Source: Bradyrhizobium sp. Gha
GTDB lineage: Bacteria; Pseudomonadota; Alphaproteobacteria; Rhizobiales; Xanthobacteraceae
Reading direction: 5' to 3'
Length of the DNA: 64,000 nt
Assembly: GCF_900113735.1 (NCBI RefSeq)
Contig: NZ_FOQM01000015.1
Span: 1-64,000 of the forward strand
The notes beneath the pieces are model-generated. The model was not told where the DNA came from, did no database searches, and worked only from the letters and a program-made list of their open reading frames with translations. Shown here in pieces: positions 1-9,072 of this stretch. Position 1 is the first letter of the stretch, and each line of letters begins with the position of its first letter. The position numbers were made by a program, and so were the translations under genes.

Positions 1-252
1 ACCATGCAGCGTCAGGTGCGGCATCTGAGTGATCCGCTCGACAATGAAGGCGCGGTGCGGATCAAGCACGGGCTTACGGTGACCGCCCATCTTGCCAGGC
101 GCAGCCGAGCCGGTCGCCCGCTGTCGCTGTGACCACTTCACCACTGACGAGACCGCAACACCAAACCGTTCCGCCACAGACCGGCAGCTCTCGCCCGCCA
201 AAACCGACGCCACCACACGCTCGCGAAGATCTAGGGAAAGTGGTCGGGTCAT
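1..252 (-). CDS. IS630-type transposase, N-terminal part (cut by window edge)
   Basis: The minus strand reads an open frame from an ATG at 252 to the left edge, 84 residues, starting MTRPLSLDLRERVVASVLAG. The first 50 residues form a helix-turn-helix (ESCRSVAERFGVAVSSVVKW) followed by a basic linker and the HRKPVLDPHRAFIVERITQ segment, the usual N-terminal half of IS630-family transposases in Bradyrhizobium. The catalytic DDE domain would lie outside the window. No ribosome binding site is visible, and a hairpin sits just upstream of the start. Whether the element is intact cannot be judged here. Confidence 0.85.
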   Translation of the reverse strand, partial: MTRPLSLDLRERVVASVLAGESCRSVAERFGVAVSSVVKWSQRQRATGSAAPGKMGGHRKPVLDPHRAFIVERITQMPHLTLHG

Positions 253-254
253 GC

Positions 255-282
255 GATGCTGGCCTCCAATCCAGCCAGCATC
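255..282. repeat. Inverted repeat just upstream of the IS630 transposase start
   Basis: GATGCTGGC (255-263) and GCCAGCATC (274-282) are perfect 9-base arms around a 10-base loop, three bases upstream of the transposase ATG. In the transposase mRNA this would fold into a hairpin where a ribosome binding site is expected. It could limit transposase translation or be part of the element end. The outer end of the insertion sequence was not identified. Confidence 0.6.
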
Positions 283-341
283 TTGAATCACAATCCGCCA
301 AAAACCGGAATCCCTCCGATTCAATTAAGCAAGGAAATGCT

Positions 342-1136
342 CTAAGCGCGCTCGGCCGCCTGGTCATCCCTCGGATGCTGTCCCGCGCGCTGCGGGATCA
401 GCAACAGGCAGACCACCATGAACGCGGCGATGACGGCGGAAGCCAGTGGCCGGCTTAACGCGAGCCCCCCATGATCGAGTGGCTTGTCGAGGAAATCGCC
501 GACGGTCGCCCCAAGCGGACGAGTCAGGATGAACGCGGTCCAGAACAACGTGACGCGTGAGACGCGGGTCCAGAAATAGAGCGCCGCAATGACGGCCAGT
601 CCCGCGGCGAAGATCAGCGCGCCGCCGCGATAGCCGAGATCGCCGGTATCGGCGATCCAGTCGCCAAGCGCGGTGCCCAGCGTCTGCGAGAAGGTGATCG
701 CGCCCCAATAGAAGGCTTCGACCCGCGGTGTGTTGACGCTGTTGACCGAGATGGTGCCCTCGGCGCGATACCAGAGCCCGAGCACCAGCACGAGGCAGGT
801 GAGGAGCAGCGTCGCGCCGCCGGTATAGCCGATGCCGAGCGAGCGGTCGGCGAAGTCGGCCATCGTGGTGCCGAATGTGGTCGAGGCCACGATGGTTGCC
901 CAATACAGCGCCGGATGGAATCGTTGCGCACGGATCTGCGCGGCGACCAGGACGATCAGCGCTGCCAGGAACAGGCACGTGCCCGCGAGATAGCCCCAGT
1001 TCAGCGTCATCGTGACGGTGTCGCCGCCGGTTTCACCCAACGTCGTGGCGGCGATCTTGATGATCCAGAAGCCCAACGTGACTTCGGGGACCTTGCTCTC
1101 GCCGAGGATGCTGCCGCTCCTAAAGCGATGTTCCAT
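342..1136 (-). CDS. Multi-pass membrane protein with four internal repeats (COG4705-like)
   Basis: The 264-residue protein is almost wholly hydrophobic, with about eight predicted membrane segments. It contains four copies of a short motif of the form T/P-L/F-G-x3-G/A-D: TLGETGGD, TFGTTMAD, TLGTALGD and PLGATVGD, each near the start of a hydrophobic stretch and often followed by GY-x-GG. This four-fold repeat is typical of the uncharacterised membrane-anchored family COG4705. I chose the ATG at 1136 because the first repeat follows closely; the frame stays open further upstream but that part looks non-coding. Function unknown. It stands alone next to the IS630 fragment. Confidence 0.75.
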   Translation of the reverse strand: MEHRFRSGSILGESKVPEVTLGFWIIKIAATTLGETGGDTVTMTLNWGYLAGTCLFLAALIVLVAAQIRAQRFHPALYWATIVASTTFGTTMADFADRSLGIGYTGGATLLLTCLVLVLGLWYRAEGTISVNSVNTPRVEAFYWGAITFSQTLGTALGDWIADTGDLGYRGGALIFAAGLAVIAALYFWTRVSRVTLFWTAFILTRPLGATVGDFLDKPLDHGGLALSRPLASAVIAAFMVVCLLLIPQRAGQHPRDDQAAERA

Positions 1137-1590
1137 GATGTCCTCGTCGCGTCTTAGTATGGTCGCAACGAGATCAACCGCGTTGCCGCCTCCAGGCATT
1201 CGCAAACGTCGATGGCGGAAATCAGTTTCAATTTGGCCGACAACGAAGACGTGATGAGCGGCAATGCCGCCCGTCACTCTCCCTGAATCCATTCCGCTCC
1301 GCCGCGCCACAGCGTGTCGCGATGCTCGGGGCGAAAGAAGCCGAAACGGCCGATCGCCTTGGCGCCGACGCCGGCTGCCGGGTGCCGCCGATGCCCCGAT
1401 AGCGTCCATGGTGGAAGCTGCGTTGCCGTTCCTCTGCCACCCCCCTAGCAGATGCGAATTCAGCTTTGCCCGCAAGGATTTGCATTGCGAAACGGATTTA
1501 CAACTGGCGATGTCGTGCCAGCCTGTGTATAAGGCGGCCCTCGCAACCCACAGATCAGGTTGCACTTTTTGCTTTCACGGAGAGATTGCG
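1137..1590. other. Intergenic region between the membrane protein gene and the DAHP synthase gene
   Basis: These 454 bases carry no coding frame that resembles a protein family. Several overlapping frames are open only because the region is GC-rich. It must hold the divergent promoters of the two flanking genes. I see no strong palindrome or terminator. Confidence 0.4.
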
Positions 1591-2979
1591 ATGTCCGAGC
1601 GGTGGACGCCCGAGTCCTGGCGCAGCAAGCCGGTGCTACAGGTGCCCGATTATCCCGACGCCAAGGCCTTGGCCGACGTCGAGGCGCAACTTGCAACCTT
1701 CCCGCCGCTGGTGTTTGCCGGCGAGGCGCGCAATCTGAAGAAGGCGCTCGGGCGCGTGGCGGCCGGCGAGGCCTTCCTGCTCCAGGGCGGCGACTGCGCC
1801 GAGAGCTTTGCCGAGCACGGCGCCAACAACATCCGCGACTTCTTCCGCGTGCTGCTGCAGATGGCGGTGGTGCTGACCTATGCCGGTGCGGTGCCGGTGG
1901 TGAAGGTCGGCCGTATCGCCGGCCAATTCGCCAAGCCGCGCTCCTCGCCGACCGAGAAGGTCAATGGCGTCGAGCTGCCGAGCTATCGTGGCGACATCGT
2001 CAACGACATCGCCTTCACCAAGGAAGCGCGCGTGCCGGATCCGCAGCGGCAGCTGATGGCCTATCGCCAATCGGCCGCGACGCTGAACCTGCTGCGCGCG
2101 TTCGCGACCGGCGGCTTTGCCAATCTCGGCAGCGTGCACCAATGGATGCTCGGCTTCCTCAAGGATAGCCCGCAGTCCCGCCGCTACAAGGAATTGGCCG
2201 ACCGCATCTCCGAGGCGCTCAATTTCATGCGCGCCTGCGGCCTCGATCTCGAGAGCCACCCGGAACTGCGCGCCACCGATTTCTACACCAGCCATGAGGC
2301 GCTGCTGCTCGGCTACGAGCAGGCCATGACCCGCGTCGATTCCACCACGGGCGACTGGTACGCGACCTCGGGCCACATGATCTGGATCGGTGACCGCACT
2401 CGCCAGCTCGATCACGGCCACGTCGAATATTTCCGCGGAATCAAGAATCCGATCGGCCTGAAGTGCGGCCCGTCGCTCAAGCCCGACGAGCTCTTGAAGC
2501 TGATCGACATTCTCAACCCCGACAACGAACCGGGCCGGCTAACGTTGATCAATCGTTTCGGCTCCGACAAGGTCGCCGATCATCTGCCCGGCCTGATCCG
2601 CGCAGTGCAGCGCGAGGGCAGGGTGGTGGTCTGGTCGTGCGATCCCATGCATGGCAACACCATCACCTCCACGTCGGGCTACAAGACGCGGCCGTTCGAC
2701 CGCGTGCTGTCGGAGGTGAAGTCGTTCTTCACGATCCACGCCGCGGAAGGCACCCACGCCGGCGGCGTGCATCTGGAGATGACCGGCCAGGACGTCACCG
2801 AATGTATCGGCGGCGCGCGCGCCATCACCGACGAGGATCTCAACGACCGCTACCACACGGTCTGCGATCCCCGCCTCAATGCCGAGCAATCCATCGACAT
2901 GGCCTTCCTGGTCGCGGAGCTCCTCAAGCAGGAACGCGTCGGCAAAGCCAAGCCGATGCCGTTCGCGTCGGGGCTCTAG
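1591..2979 (+). CDS. 3-deoxy-7-phosphoheptulonate synthase, class II (plant-type DAHP synthase)
   Basis: This 462-residue enzyme condenses phosphoenolpyruvate and erythrose 4-phosphate, the first step of the shikimate pathway to aromatic amino acids. Class II hallmarks are the LQGGDCAESFAEH segment near residues 64-76 (metal-binding Cys), KPRSSPTEK near 115, MHGNT near 353 and GTHAGGVHLEMTGQDVTEC near 386. Length fits bacterial AroA-II enzymes. I took the ATG at 1591 (MSERWTPESW), which opens the conserved N-terminus; the upstream open frame is spurious. The stop is followed after four bases by the diacylglycerol kinase start, so the two are probably co-transcribed. Confidence 0.95.
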   Translation: MSERWTPESWRSKPVLQVPDYPDAKALADVEAQLATFPPLVFAGEARNLKKALGRVAAGEAFLLQGGDCAESFAEHGANNIRDFFRVLLQMAVVLTYAGAVPVVKVGRIAGQFAKPRSSPTEKVNGVELPSYRGDIVNDIAFTKEARVPDPQRQLMAYRQSAATLNLLRAFATGGFANLGSVHQWMLGFLKDSPQSRRYKELADRISEALNFMRACGLDLESHPELRATDFYTSHEALLLGYEQAMTRVDSTTGDWYATSGHMIWIGDRTRQLDHGHVEYFRGIKNPIGLKCGPSLKPDELLKLIDILNPDNEPGRLTLINRFGSDKVADHLPGLIRAVQREGRVVVWSCDPMHGNTITSTSGYKTRPFDRVLSEVKSFFTIHAAEGTHAGGVHLEMTGQDVTECIGGARAITDEDLNDRYHTVCDPRLNAEQSIDMAFLVAELLKQERVGKAKPMPFASGL

Positions 2980-2983
2980 GACC

Positions 2984-3337
2984 TTGCTGCGGATCTGGAA
3001 GGCCACGATCAACTCCCGCAACGGTCTGGCCTTTGCGTTCCGCTCGGAACAGGCCGTCCGCGAGGAGATCTTTGCGCTGATCCTGGCACTGCCGGTGGCG
3101 TGGCTCGTCGCCGCCACCGCGACACGCGCGGTCGAGCTGGTCTGCTCGGTCGCCTTCGTGCTGGTGGTCGAACTGCTCAACACCGCGATCGAGAAGCTCG
3201 CCGACCGCCTGACGTTGGATCACGACAAGCAGATCGGCCGGGTCAAGGACATGGGCTCGGCCGCGGTCGGCGTCGCGCTGTTGATGGCCGGCGCGTTCTG
3301 GATCATCGCCATCATCGAGCGATTGGGATTCCTCTAA
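2984..3337 (+). CDS. dgkA: Diacylglycerol kinase, DgkA type
   Basis: A 117-residue integral membrane kinase that phosphorylates diacylglycerol to phosphatidate and so recycles lipid by-products of envelope synthesis. It starts LRIWKATINSRNGL, as in the amphipathic N-terminus of DgkA, and has three hydrophobic helices, the catalytic ELLNTAIEKLADR segment and RVKDMGSAAVGVAL. No ATG or GTG precedes the conserved region, so TTG at 2984 is the likely start; this gives the normal family length (about 120). It begins four bases after the DAHP synthase stop and is followed 16 bases later by nadE. Confidence 0.9.
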   Translation: MLRIWKATINSRNGLAFAFRSEQAVREEIFALILALPVAWLVAATATRAVELVCSVAFVLVVELLNTAIEKLADRLTLDHDKQIGRVKDMGSAAVGVALLMAGAFWIIAIIERLGFL

Positions 3338-3353
3338 AGCGAGGACGGCGGCC

Positions 3354-5111
3354 ATGACCGAACGTCTCAACGCCTTCGCGGTCACGCTGGCCCAGCTCAA
3401 TCCGACCATGGGCGACATCGCGGGCAATGCCGCCAAGGTACGTGCTGCGCGTGGGCGCGCCATCGCCGACGGCGCCGATCTCGTGCTGTTTCCGGAATTG
3501 TTCATCGCGGGCTATCCGCCCGAGGATCTGGTGCAGAAGCCGGCCTTCCAGGCCGCCTGCCGCTCGGCCATCGAGGCGCTGGCGCGCGAGACCGCCGATG
3601 GAGGCCCGGCGTTGCTGGTCGGCACGCCCTGGGTCGATGACGGCAAGCTCTACAACGCCTGTGCGCTGCTCGACGGCGGACGTATCGCGGCGCTTCGCTT
3701 CAAATGCAATCTGCCGAATTACGGCGTGTTCGACGAGAAGCGCTTGTTCGCGCGCGGGCCCGCTTCGGGCCCCGTCACGGTGCGCGGCGTGCGGATCGGC
3801 GTGCCGATCTGCGAGGACATCTGGCTGGAAGAGTCCGAGGATTACGAGAACGTGGTCGAGACGCTGGCCGAGACCGGCGCCGAGATCATTCTGGTGCCCA
3901 ACGGCTCGCCCTATGCCCGCGACAAGAACGATGTGCGTCTGTCGGTAGCTGTCGCGCGGGTCACCGAGAGCGGCCTGCCGCTGGTCTATCTCAACCAGGT
4001 CTGCGGCCAGGACGAGCTGGTGTTCGACGGCGCCTCCTTCGCACTCAACGGCGATCTCTCGCTCGCCGCGCAATTGCCGGCGTTCGCAGAAAGCATCACC
4101 ACGCTGCGCTTCACCCGAAATGGTGGCGATTGGCGTTGCACCGGTTCCATTGCCGAGCAGCCGGAGGGCGATCGCGCAGACTATGCCGCGTGCGTGCTGG
4201 GCTTGCGCGACTACGTCACGAAAAACGGTTTCCCCGGCGTGCTGCTCGGCATCTCCGGCGGCATCGATTCCGCGCTGTGCGCTGCGATCGCTGTCGATGC
4301 GCTCGGCGCTGATCAGGTGCACGGCGTGATGCTGCCTTATCGCTATACGGCGGCACATTCGATCGCGGACGCTGGCGAGCTCGCAGGCCATCTCGGCATC
4401 CGCTACGAGGTGTTGCCAATCGCGGAAGCGGTGGGCGGCTTCGAGACCATCCTGTCGGGCCTCTTCAGGAACCTGCCGCCTGATATCACCGAGGAGAACC
4501 TCCAGGCCCGCACCCGCGGTACGCTCCTGATGGCGATCTCCAACAAGACCGGATTGATGGTGGTGACGACGGGCAACAAGTCGGAGATGTCGGTCGGATA
4601 CGCCACGCTCTATGGCGACATGAATGGCGGCTTCAATCCGATCAAGGACATCTACAAGACGCAGGTGTTCCGGCTGGCGAGCTTGCGCAATGCATGGAAG
4701 CCCGATGGCGCGCTCGGCCCCGCCGGCGAGGTGATCCCGCCCGACATCATTTCGCGTCCGCCGACGGCGGAGCTGCGCGAGAACCAGACCGATCAGGATT
4801 CGCTACCCGCTTACGAGGTGCTCGATGCGATCCTGGAGCGGCTGGTCGAACGCGAGGAGCCACTCGACCAGATCATCGCCGCGGGCTTCGACCGCGAGAC
4901 GGTGACCCGCATCGACCATCTTCTCAACGTCGCCGAATACAAGCGCCGCCAGGCCGCACCCGGCGTGAAGGTGACGCGCAAGAATTTCGGCCGCGACCGC
5001 CGCTATCCCATCACCAACCGCTTTCGCGATCGCGGCGAGAAGCTGCCCGCGCCCGACGAGACCTTGGTCTCGCGCGGCAGCAAGGCCTCGATCGACGCAT
5101 TCGAGGGGTAG
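3354..5111 (+). CDS. nadE: Glutamine-dependent NAD+ synthetase
   Basis: A 585-residue two-domain enzyme making NAD+ from deamido-NAD+, ATP and glutamine. The N-terminal nitrilase-type amidase domain shows Glu in PELFIAGYPPEDL (about residue 47), Lys in FKCNLPNYGVFDEKR (about 115) and the nucleophile Cys in PICEDIW (about 152). The C-terminal synthetase domain carries the pyrophosphatase loop SGGIDSALC (about 300) and NKSEMSVGYATLYGDMNGG. It is the last gene of the DAHP synthase-dgkA-nadE group. A dispersed repeat follows the stop. Confidence 0.96.
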   Translation: MTERLNAFAVTLAQLNPTMGDIAGNAAKVRAARGRAIADGADLVLFPELFIAGYPPEDLVQKPAFQAACRSAIEALARETADGGPALLVGTPWVDDGKLYNACALLDGGRIAALRFKCNLPNYGVFDEKRLFARGPASGPVTVRGVRIGVPICEDIWLEESEDYENVVETLAETGAEIILVPNGSPYARDKNDVRLSVAVARVTESGLPLVYLNQVCGQDELVFDGASFALNGDLSLAAQLPAFAESITTLRFTRNGGDWRCTGSIAEQPEGDRADYAACVLGLRDYVTKNGFPGVLLGISGGIDSALCAAIAVDALGADQVHGVMLPYRYTAAHSIADAGELAGHLGIRYEVLPIAEAVGGFETILSGLFRNLPPDITEENLQARTRGTLLMAISNKTGLMVVTTGNKSEMSVGYATLYGDMNGGFNPIKDIYKTQVFRLASLRNAWKPDGALGPAGEVIPPDIISRPPTAELRENQTDQDSLPAYEVLDAILERLVEREEPLDQIIAAGFDRETVTRIDHLLNVAEYKRRQAAPGVKVTRKNFGRDRRYPITNRFRDRGEKLPAPDETLVSRGSKASIDAFEG

Positions 5112-5151
5112 GTTCGGCGACGTGTGATGGGCGGTCTCGCCAACCACTCCG

Positions 5152-5259
5152 CCGTCATCATCCGCACAAGCGGATGATCCAGTACGCCGCGGCGGATATC
5201 GTGAAAAACCAATCTGCGCCGCGGAGTACTGGATGCCCCGCGTTCGCGGGGCATGACAG
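5152..5259. repeat. Dispersed two-hairpin repeat, family A, copy 1
   Basis: The element has two outer hairpins and a variable middle: GCGGATGATCCAGTA on the left and TACTGGATGCCCC with GCGGGGCATGACAG on the right. Three more copies occur at 23362, 26501 and 36290. All four lie between genes. This one separates nadE from the convergent DUF2865 gene and may act as a bidirectional terminator. Confidence 0.8.
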
Positions 5260-5275
5260 TTGAGTTCGGAGCGAA

Positions 5276-6463
5276 CTACTTCTGCTGCGGCAGGAAGGTC
5301 GGGCCGACCGAGCGGATCGGCTTGTTCTCCGGCGCGGTCGTGGTGTTCGCGTCCGCGGGCTGCGTTGCGGCCGGTGCATTCGCCGTCGCCTGCGCCGGAG
5401 CTGCGCCCTTTTTTCCGTTCGCAGGCGCGCCCTTGGTGAGCTGCCGCTGCTGCATCTTCCTGGCGCTCTCTTCGGTGACGATGATGTCACCCTGCTGCTC
5501 GACGGCCGCCTTGTCGTCGGCGGATTTCAGCGCGTCGGCCCAGCTCTGGCCGGCCGCCTTGCAAGAGCAGGACGGGTTGAACTCGCTGCGGAATTTGAAC
5601 GCGTTCGGCAGCGAGGTGTAGGGCTGGCCGCTGATGGAGACGGCCGAGCTCATGTCCTCACCGGGATTGCGGTGGGCATACAGCACGGCTTCGGCGGCCG
5701 GGCAGAGCGCCTTGCAGGTCCTCTCGTCATCGGGAAAGCGCGCCGGCACGGTCGCAAACGAGATCGGGAAATAGGCGCCGTCGCAGGTGCGCACGCAGAC
5801 GGTGCGATAAGTGCCGCTCTGCGGGCCGAGATCGGCGGGCGGGACGCCCGGCTGCTGATTGTTGGGGTTGTTACCGCCGCCGAACAGATTGGTCAGGAAG
5901 TTGCCGCCGCCCTGCGACTGCGCGGCATTGGCATATTGCGGGCCGCAATTGTTCTGCGCGAGCGCGACCAGCACCGAGCGGCGCTGGCTGTCCCGTTCAG
6001 GGTTGCCGCCACCGGGACCGCTACGCAGGCGTTCGAGATTGCCGGTGATCTGATCCAGATTGGCGCGCATCTGCTGGATCTGGGTGTTGACAGGACCGCA
6101 TTGCGCCGACTGGCCGTTGAACAGCGAGAAGAAGCCGGAGGATTCGCAGCCCATGCGCTTGGCCTGCATGGTGACGCGATCGAGCTCGGCCTGCTGGCGG
6201 CTCTGGGAATCCTGATAACGGCGGATCTGGTCCTCGCGCGCAGGATCGCCGCTCGCCCCGCGGTCGAGCGCAGCGAGCTGCCCTTCCAGCCGCACGCACA
6301 TCGGGTTCGACCCAGGGCCGCCTTGGGCAGGCGGAGGCGGTGCGCCGGGCGGCCCGGCCTGGGCAAAGGCGCCAGTGGCGAGCACGATCGAGCTCAGAAG
6401 CACGGTGCAGGCAAGGAGAGATCGGGCACGAGACAGAGACAAAGATTCAGGCATATCCGCCAT
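5276..6463 (-). CDS. Secreted DUF2865 protein
   Basis: About 395 residues with a signal peptide (LLACTVLLSSIVLATGAFAQ), a Pro/Gly-rich stretch, a Gln-rich coiled-coil section, and a C-terminal DUF2865 region (TVCVRTCDGAYFPISFATVP through FNPSCSCKAAGQSWADALKSADD). Eight or more cysteines occur in CVRTCDG, RTCKALCP and SCSCK, suggesting disulphides in the periplasm. The tail is Ala/Pro/Lys-rich and low-complexity. I chose the ATG at 6463 (MADMPESL); 6454 is equally possible. The family is common in Bradyrhizobium and relatives and has no known function. Confidence 0.85.
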   Translation of the reverse strand: MADMPESLSLSRARSLLACTVLLSSIVLATGAFAQAGPPGAPPPPAQGGPGSNPMCVRLEGQLAALDRGASGDPAREDQIRRYQDSQSRQQAELDRVTMQAKRMGCESSGFFSLFNGQSAQCGPVNTQIQQMRANLDQITGNLERLRSGPGGGNPERDSQRRSVLVALAQNNCGPQYANAAQSQGGGNFLTNLFGGGNNPNNQQPGVPPADLGPQSGTYRTVCVRTCDGAYFPISFATVPARFPDDERTCKALCPAAEAVLYAHRNPGEDMSSAVSISGQPYTSLPNAFKFRSEFNPSCSCKAAGQSWADALKSADDKAAVEQQGDIIVTEESARKMQQRQLTKGAPANGKKGAAPAQATANAPAATQPADANTTTAPENKPIRSVGPTFLPQQK

Positions 6464-6606
6464 TCTAGCGAGGTCACGGCCCGAAGTGATTTTCCAATGC
6501 GATTTGGAGGGCCGAAGCGCGCCCTCCAATAACCGCTTCCTGCGGCATCGTCACGTCGTTTCAGGGGCCGTAAACGGGTCCTAAGGTCCGCCAGTTCCGA
6601 GCGAAT

Positions 6607-6888
6607 TCAGCGCTGGCAGGTGATTGCGACATATTCGTCGCAATGGCCATGGGAGCAGTTTGCGCCGGATTTGGGGACGGAGCCGGTAATTTCGTCGGGA
6701 TCGACCCGGCGGTAGCTTGATGCCTGTGCAAAGTCCCGTGACTGGCAGTAGGTGCGGGCGACCTGCGCGCCGCATTTCCCGCCCTTGGCAAGGCACTGCT
6801 CGGTGATGATGAAGACGCGGGTCTCCGCGAAAGCGATGGATGCCGCAAGGATGGAGGCGCAAGACATGAGTGCGAGCAAGGATCGCAT
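6607..6888 (-). CDS. Small secreted Cys-rich protein, function unknown
   Basis: A 93-residue protein with a clear signal peptide (MRSLLALMSCASILAASIAFA) and a mature part of about 72 residues. The mature part has six cysteines arranged C-x6-C-x8-C, then C-x4-C, then a final C three residues from the end. AAGGTG five bases before the ATG at 6888 favours this start over the in-frame ATG at 6906. It is probably periplasmic and disulphide-bonded. I do not recognise the family. Confidence 0.7.
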   Translation of the reverse strand: MRSLLALMSCASILAASIAFAETRVFIITEQCLAKGGKCGAQVARTYCQSRDFAQASSYRRVDPDEITGSVPKSGANCSHGHCDEYVAITCQR

Positions 6889-6940
6889 GAAAACACCTTG
6901 GGGCATAAACGGAGAACTGCCGGTTCCAGAATGGGCTCAA

Positions 6941-6962
6941 ATGGTTAAGGATCATGAACCAT
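6941..6962. promoter_or_regulatory. Imperfect palindrome upstream of the small secreted protein gene
   Basis: ATGGTT (6941-6946) and AACCAT (6957-6962) form six-base inverted arms with a 10-base spacer, 53 bases upstream of the start at 6888. It could be an operator. There is no second copy in the window to support this. Confidence 0.25.
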
Positions 6963-7183
6963 CAAGACGGGGCCGCCGCCCCTCGCGGAAATAAGGCGGC
7001 ATTTTCGCGGCTCTCTTGACGGAAGGCGCCTTCGTGGCCCATATGTCGCCGCATGAACGGTCTCCTCGCCATCTGCATGATTTGCCGCGAGATTACGAGC
7101 TAGCGATTCGCTGGCTGGAGCCGTCTTTTCTCAAGACACATTGAGAGCACTGGACGCCCGGCCAACAGCCGACGGGTGCCCCT

Positions 7184-8581
7184 ATGGAATTGCGTCTTTA
7201 CGATACGTTGAGCCGGGAAAAGCGCACCTTCGTGCCGCTCGATGCGAAGAACGTCCGCATGTATGTCTGCGGACCGACCGTCTATGACTTCGCCCATATC
7301 GGCAATGCGCGGCCGGTGATCGTGTTCGATGTGCTGTTTCGGCTGCTGCGCCACATCTATGGCGAGGCGCATGTCAAATATGTCCGCAACATCACCGACG
7401 TCGACGACAAGATTAACGACCGTGCCGCGCGGGATTTTCCCGGCCTGCCGCTGAACGAGGCGATCCGCAAGGTCACCGAGCAGACCGGAAAGCAGTTTCA
7501 CGCCGACGTCGATGCGCTCGGCGCATTGCGGCCGAGCGTCGAGCCGCGCGCGACCGAGCATATCGGCGAGATGCGCGAGATCATCGAGCGGCTGATCAAG
7601 GGCGGCTTTGCCTACGCCGCCGAGGACCACGTGCTGTTCTCGCCGCAGGCGATGAACGCGGCGAACTCCACGCTGCCGCGCTATGGTGCGCTCTCGAAGC
7701 GCTCGCTCGACGAGATGATCGCCGGCGCGCGCGTTGACGTTGCACCTTATAAAAAGGATTCGACGGACTTCGTGCTTTGGAAGCCGTCGAAACCGGGCGA
7801 GCCGTCCTGGCCATCACCGGCGGGCATCAAGACCGAGGGGCGGCCAGGCTGGCACATCGAGTGCTCGGCCATGGCCTGGAAGCATCTCGGCGAGCAGTTC
7901 GACATCCATGGTGGCGGCATCGATCTCGTGTTTCCGCATCACGAGAACGAGGTCGCGCAGACCTGCTGCGCCTTCCACCAGCAGCGCATGGCGAACTATT
8001 GGATGCATAACGGCTTCCTGCAGGTCGAAAGCGAGAAGATGTCGAAGTCGCTTGGCAACTTCGTCACCATCCGCGAACTGCTCGTGGACTGGCCGGGTGA
8101 GGTGCTGCGCCTCAACATGCTGAAGACGCACTACACCTCACCGATCGACTGGACCATGAAGTCGCTGGAAGAGAGCGCCAGGACCCTCAATGACTGGTAT
8201 CGCTTTGCGGCCGACGTCGCGCCGTCGAAGCCGGGGACATCGGTGGTCGATGCGTTGCTCGACGATCTCAACACGCCGCAAGCAATCGCGGCGCTGCATG
8301 GTCTGCGCAATGCGTCCGATGCGGCCGGCCTTTCGGCTTCCTTGCGGCTGCTCGGTTTCCTGTCCGAAAGCGCTGCGCAATGGCAAGGTCGTAAGCAGCA
8401 GGCGAGTGGCATTGATGCCGCCGAGATCGAACGTCTCATCGCGGAGCGCACGGCTGCGCGCGCGCGCAAGGATTTCAGGGAATCCGATCGTATCCGTGAC
8501 GAGCTCGCGGCCAAGGGCGTCGTGATCAAGGATGGCAAGGATGCCGACGGCAAACCGGTGACGACCTGGGAGCTCGCGTGA
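7184..8581 (+). CDS. cysS: Cysteinyl-tRNA synthetase
   Basis: A 465-residue class I aminoacyl-tRNA synthetase charging tRNA-Cys. Visible signatures are YVCGPTVYDFAHIGNARPV (HIGH-type motif, about residues 27-45), the zinc-site region ending in GGGIDLVFPHHENE, and EKMSKSLGNF (KMSKS motif, about 283-292). Length is normal. The stop overlaps the start of the following GNAT gene by one base, which in turn overlaps cimA, so the three form a tightly coupled operon. Confidence 0.97.
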   Translation: MELRLYDTLSREKRTFVPLDAKNVRMYVCGPTVYDFAHIGNARPVIVFDVLFRLLRHIYGEAHVKYVRNITDVDDKINDRAARDFPGLPLNEAIRKVTEQTGKQFHADVDALGALRPSVEPRATEHIGEMREIIERLIKGGFAYAAEDHVLFSPQAMNAANSTLPRYGALSKRSLDEMIAGARVDVAPYKKDSTDFVLWKPSKPGEPSWPSPAGIKTEGRPGWHIECSAMAWKHLGEQFDIHGGGIDLVFPHHENEVAQTCCAFHQQRMANYWMHNGFLQVESEKMSKSLGNFVTIRELLVDWPGEVLRLNMLKTHYTSPIDWTMKSLEESARTLNDWYRFAADVAPSKPGTSVVDALLDDLNTPQAIAALHGLRNASDAAGLSASLRLLGFLSESAAQWQGRKQQASGIDAAEIERLIAERTAARARKDFRESDRIRDELAAKGVVIKDGKDADGKPVTTWELA

Positions 8582-9072
8582 TGGCACAAGCGCATCCCAC
8601 GCCCGGCCTGCGGCCGTTCCTGCCGGCCGATGTCCCGATGCTGGCCGCGATCTTCGTCGCCAGCATCCAGGAGCTGACCGGCGACGATTACAGCGAAGCG
8701 CAGCAGGAGGCCTGGATGGAGGCGGCCGAAACCGAAGAGTTCGGCAAGCGGCTCGCCTCCGACCTGACGCTGATCGCCACGCTGAATGGTTCGCCCGTCG
8801 GCTTCGCCTCGCTGCGCGGCCCCGATCACATCCGCATGCTCTACGTGCATCCGGCCGTGAGCCGCCAGGGCATCGCGACCATGCTGGTCGATGCGCTGGA
8901 GAAGCTCGCCGGCGGCCGCGGCGCTGCGGCGCTCACCGTCGATGCCAGCGACACCGCGCAAAACTTCTTCGCCAAGCGCGGCTACACCGCCCAGCAGCGT
9001 AACAGCGTCACGATGAACGACGAATGGCTAGCCAACACCACGATGAAGAAGACGCTCGGAGCACCACAATGA
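8581..9072 (+). CDS. GNAT-family N-acetyltransferase
   Basis: A 163-residue protein with the acetyl-CoA-binding motif region RMLYVHPAVSRQGIATMLVDALEKLA (about residues 85-110; the core is RQGIAT) and a C-terminal NFFAKRGYTAQQRN strand, as in single-domain GNAT enzymes. The acceptor substrate cannot be read from sequence. ATG at 8581 shares its A with the cysS stop; a GTG three bases earlier is possible. Its own stop overlaps the cimA start (ATGA), so translation is probably coupled. Confidence 0.88.
   Translation: MAQAHPTPGLRPFLPADVPMLAAIFVASIQELTGDDYSEAQQEAWMEAAETEEFGKRLASDLTLIATLNGSPVGFASLRGPDHIRMLYVHPAVSRQGIATMLVDALEKLAGGRGAAALTVDASDTAQNFFAKRGYTAQQRNSVTMNDEWLANTTMKKTLGAPQ

Noticed and set aside
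1228..1485. Minus-strand frame upstream of the COG4705-like gene
   Set aside because: No family resemblance, no ribosome binding site and poor composition; treated as intergenic.
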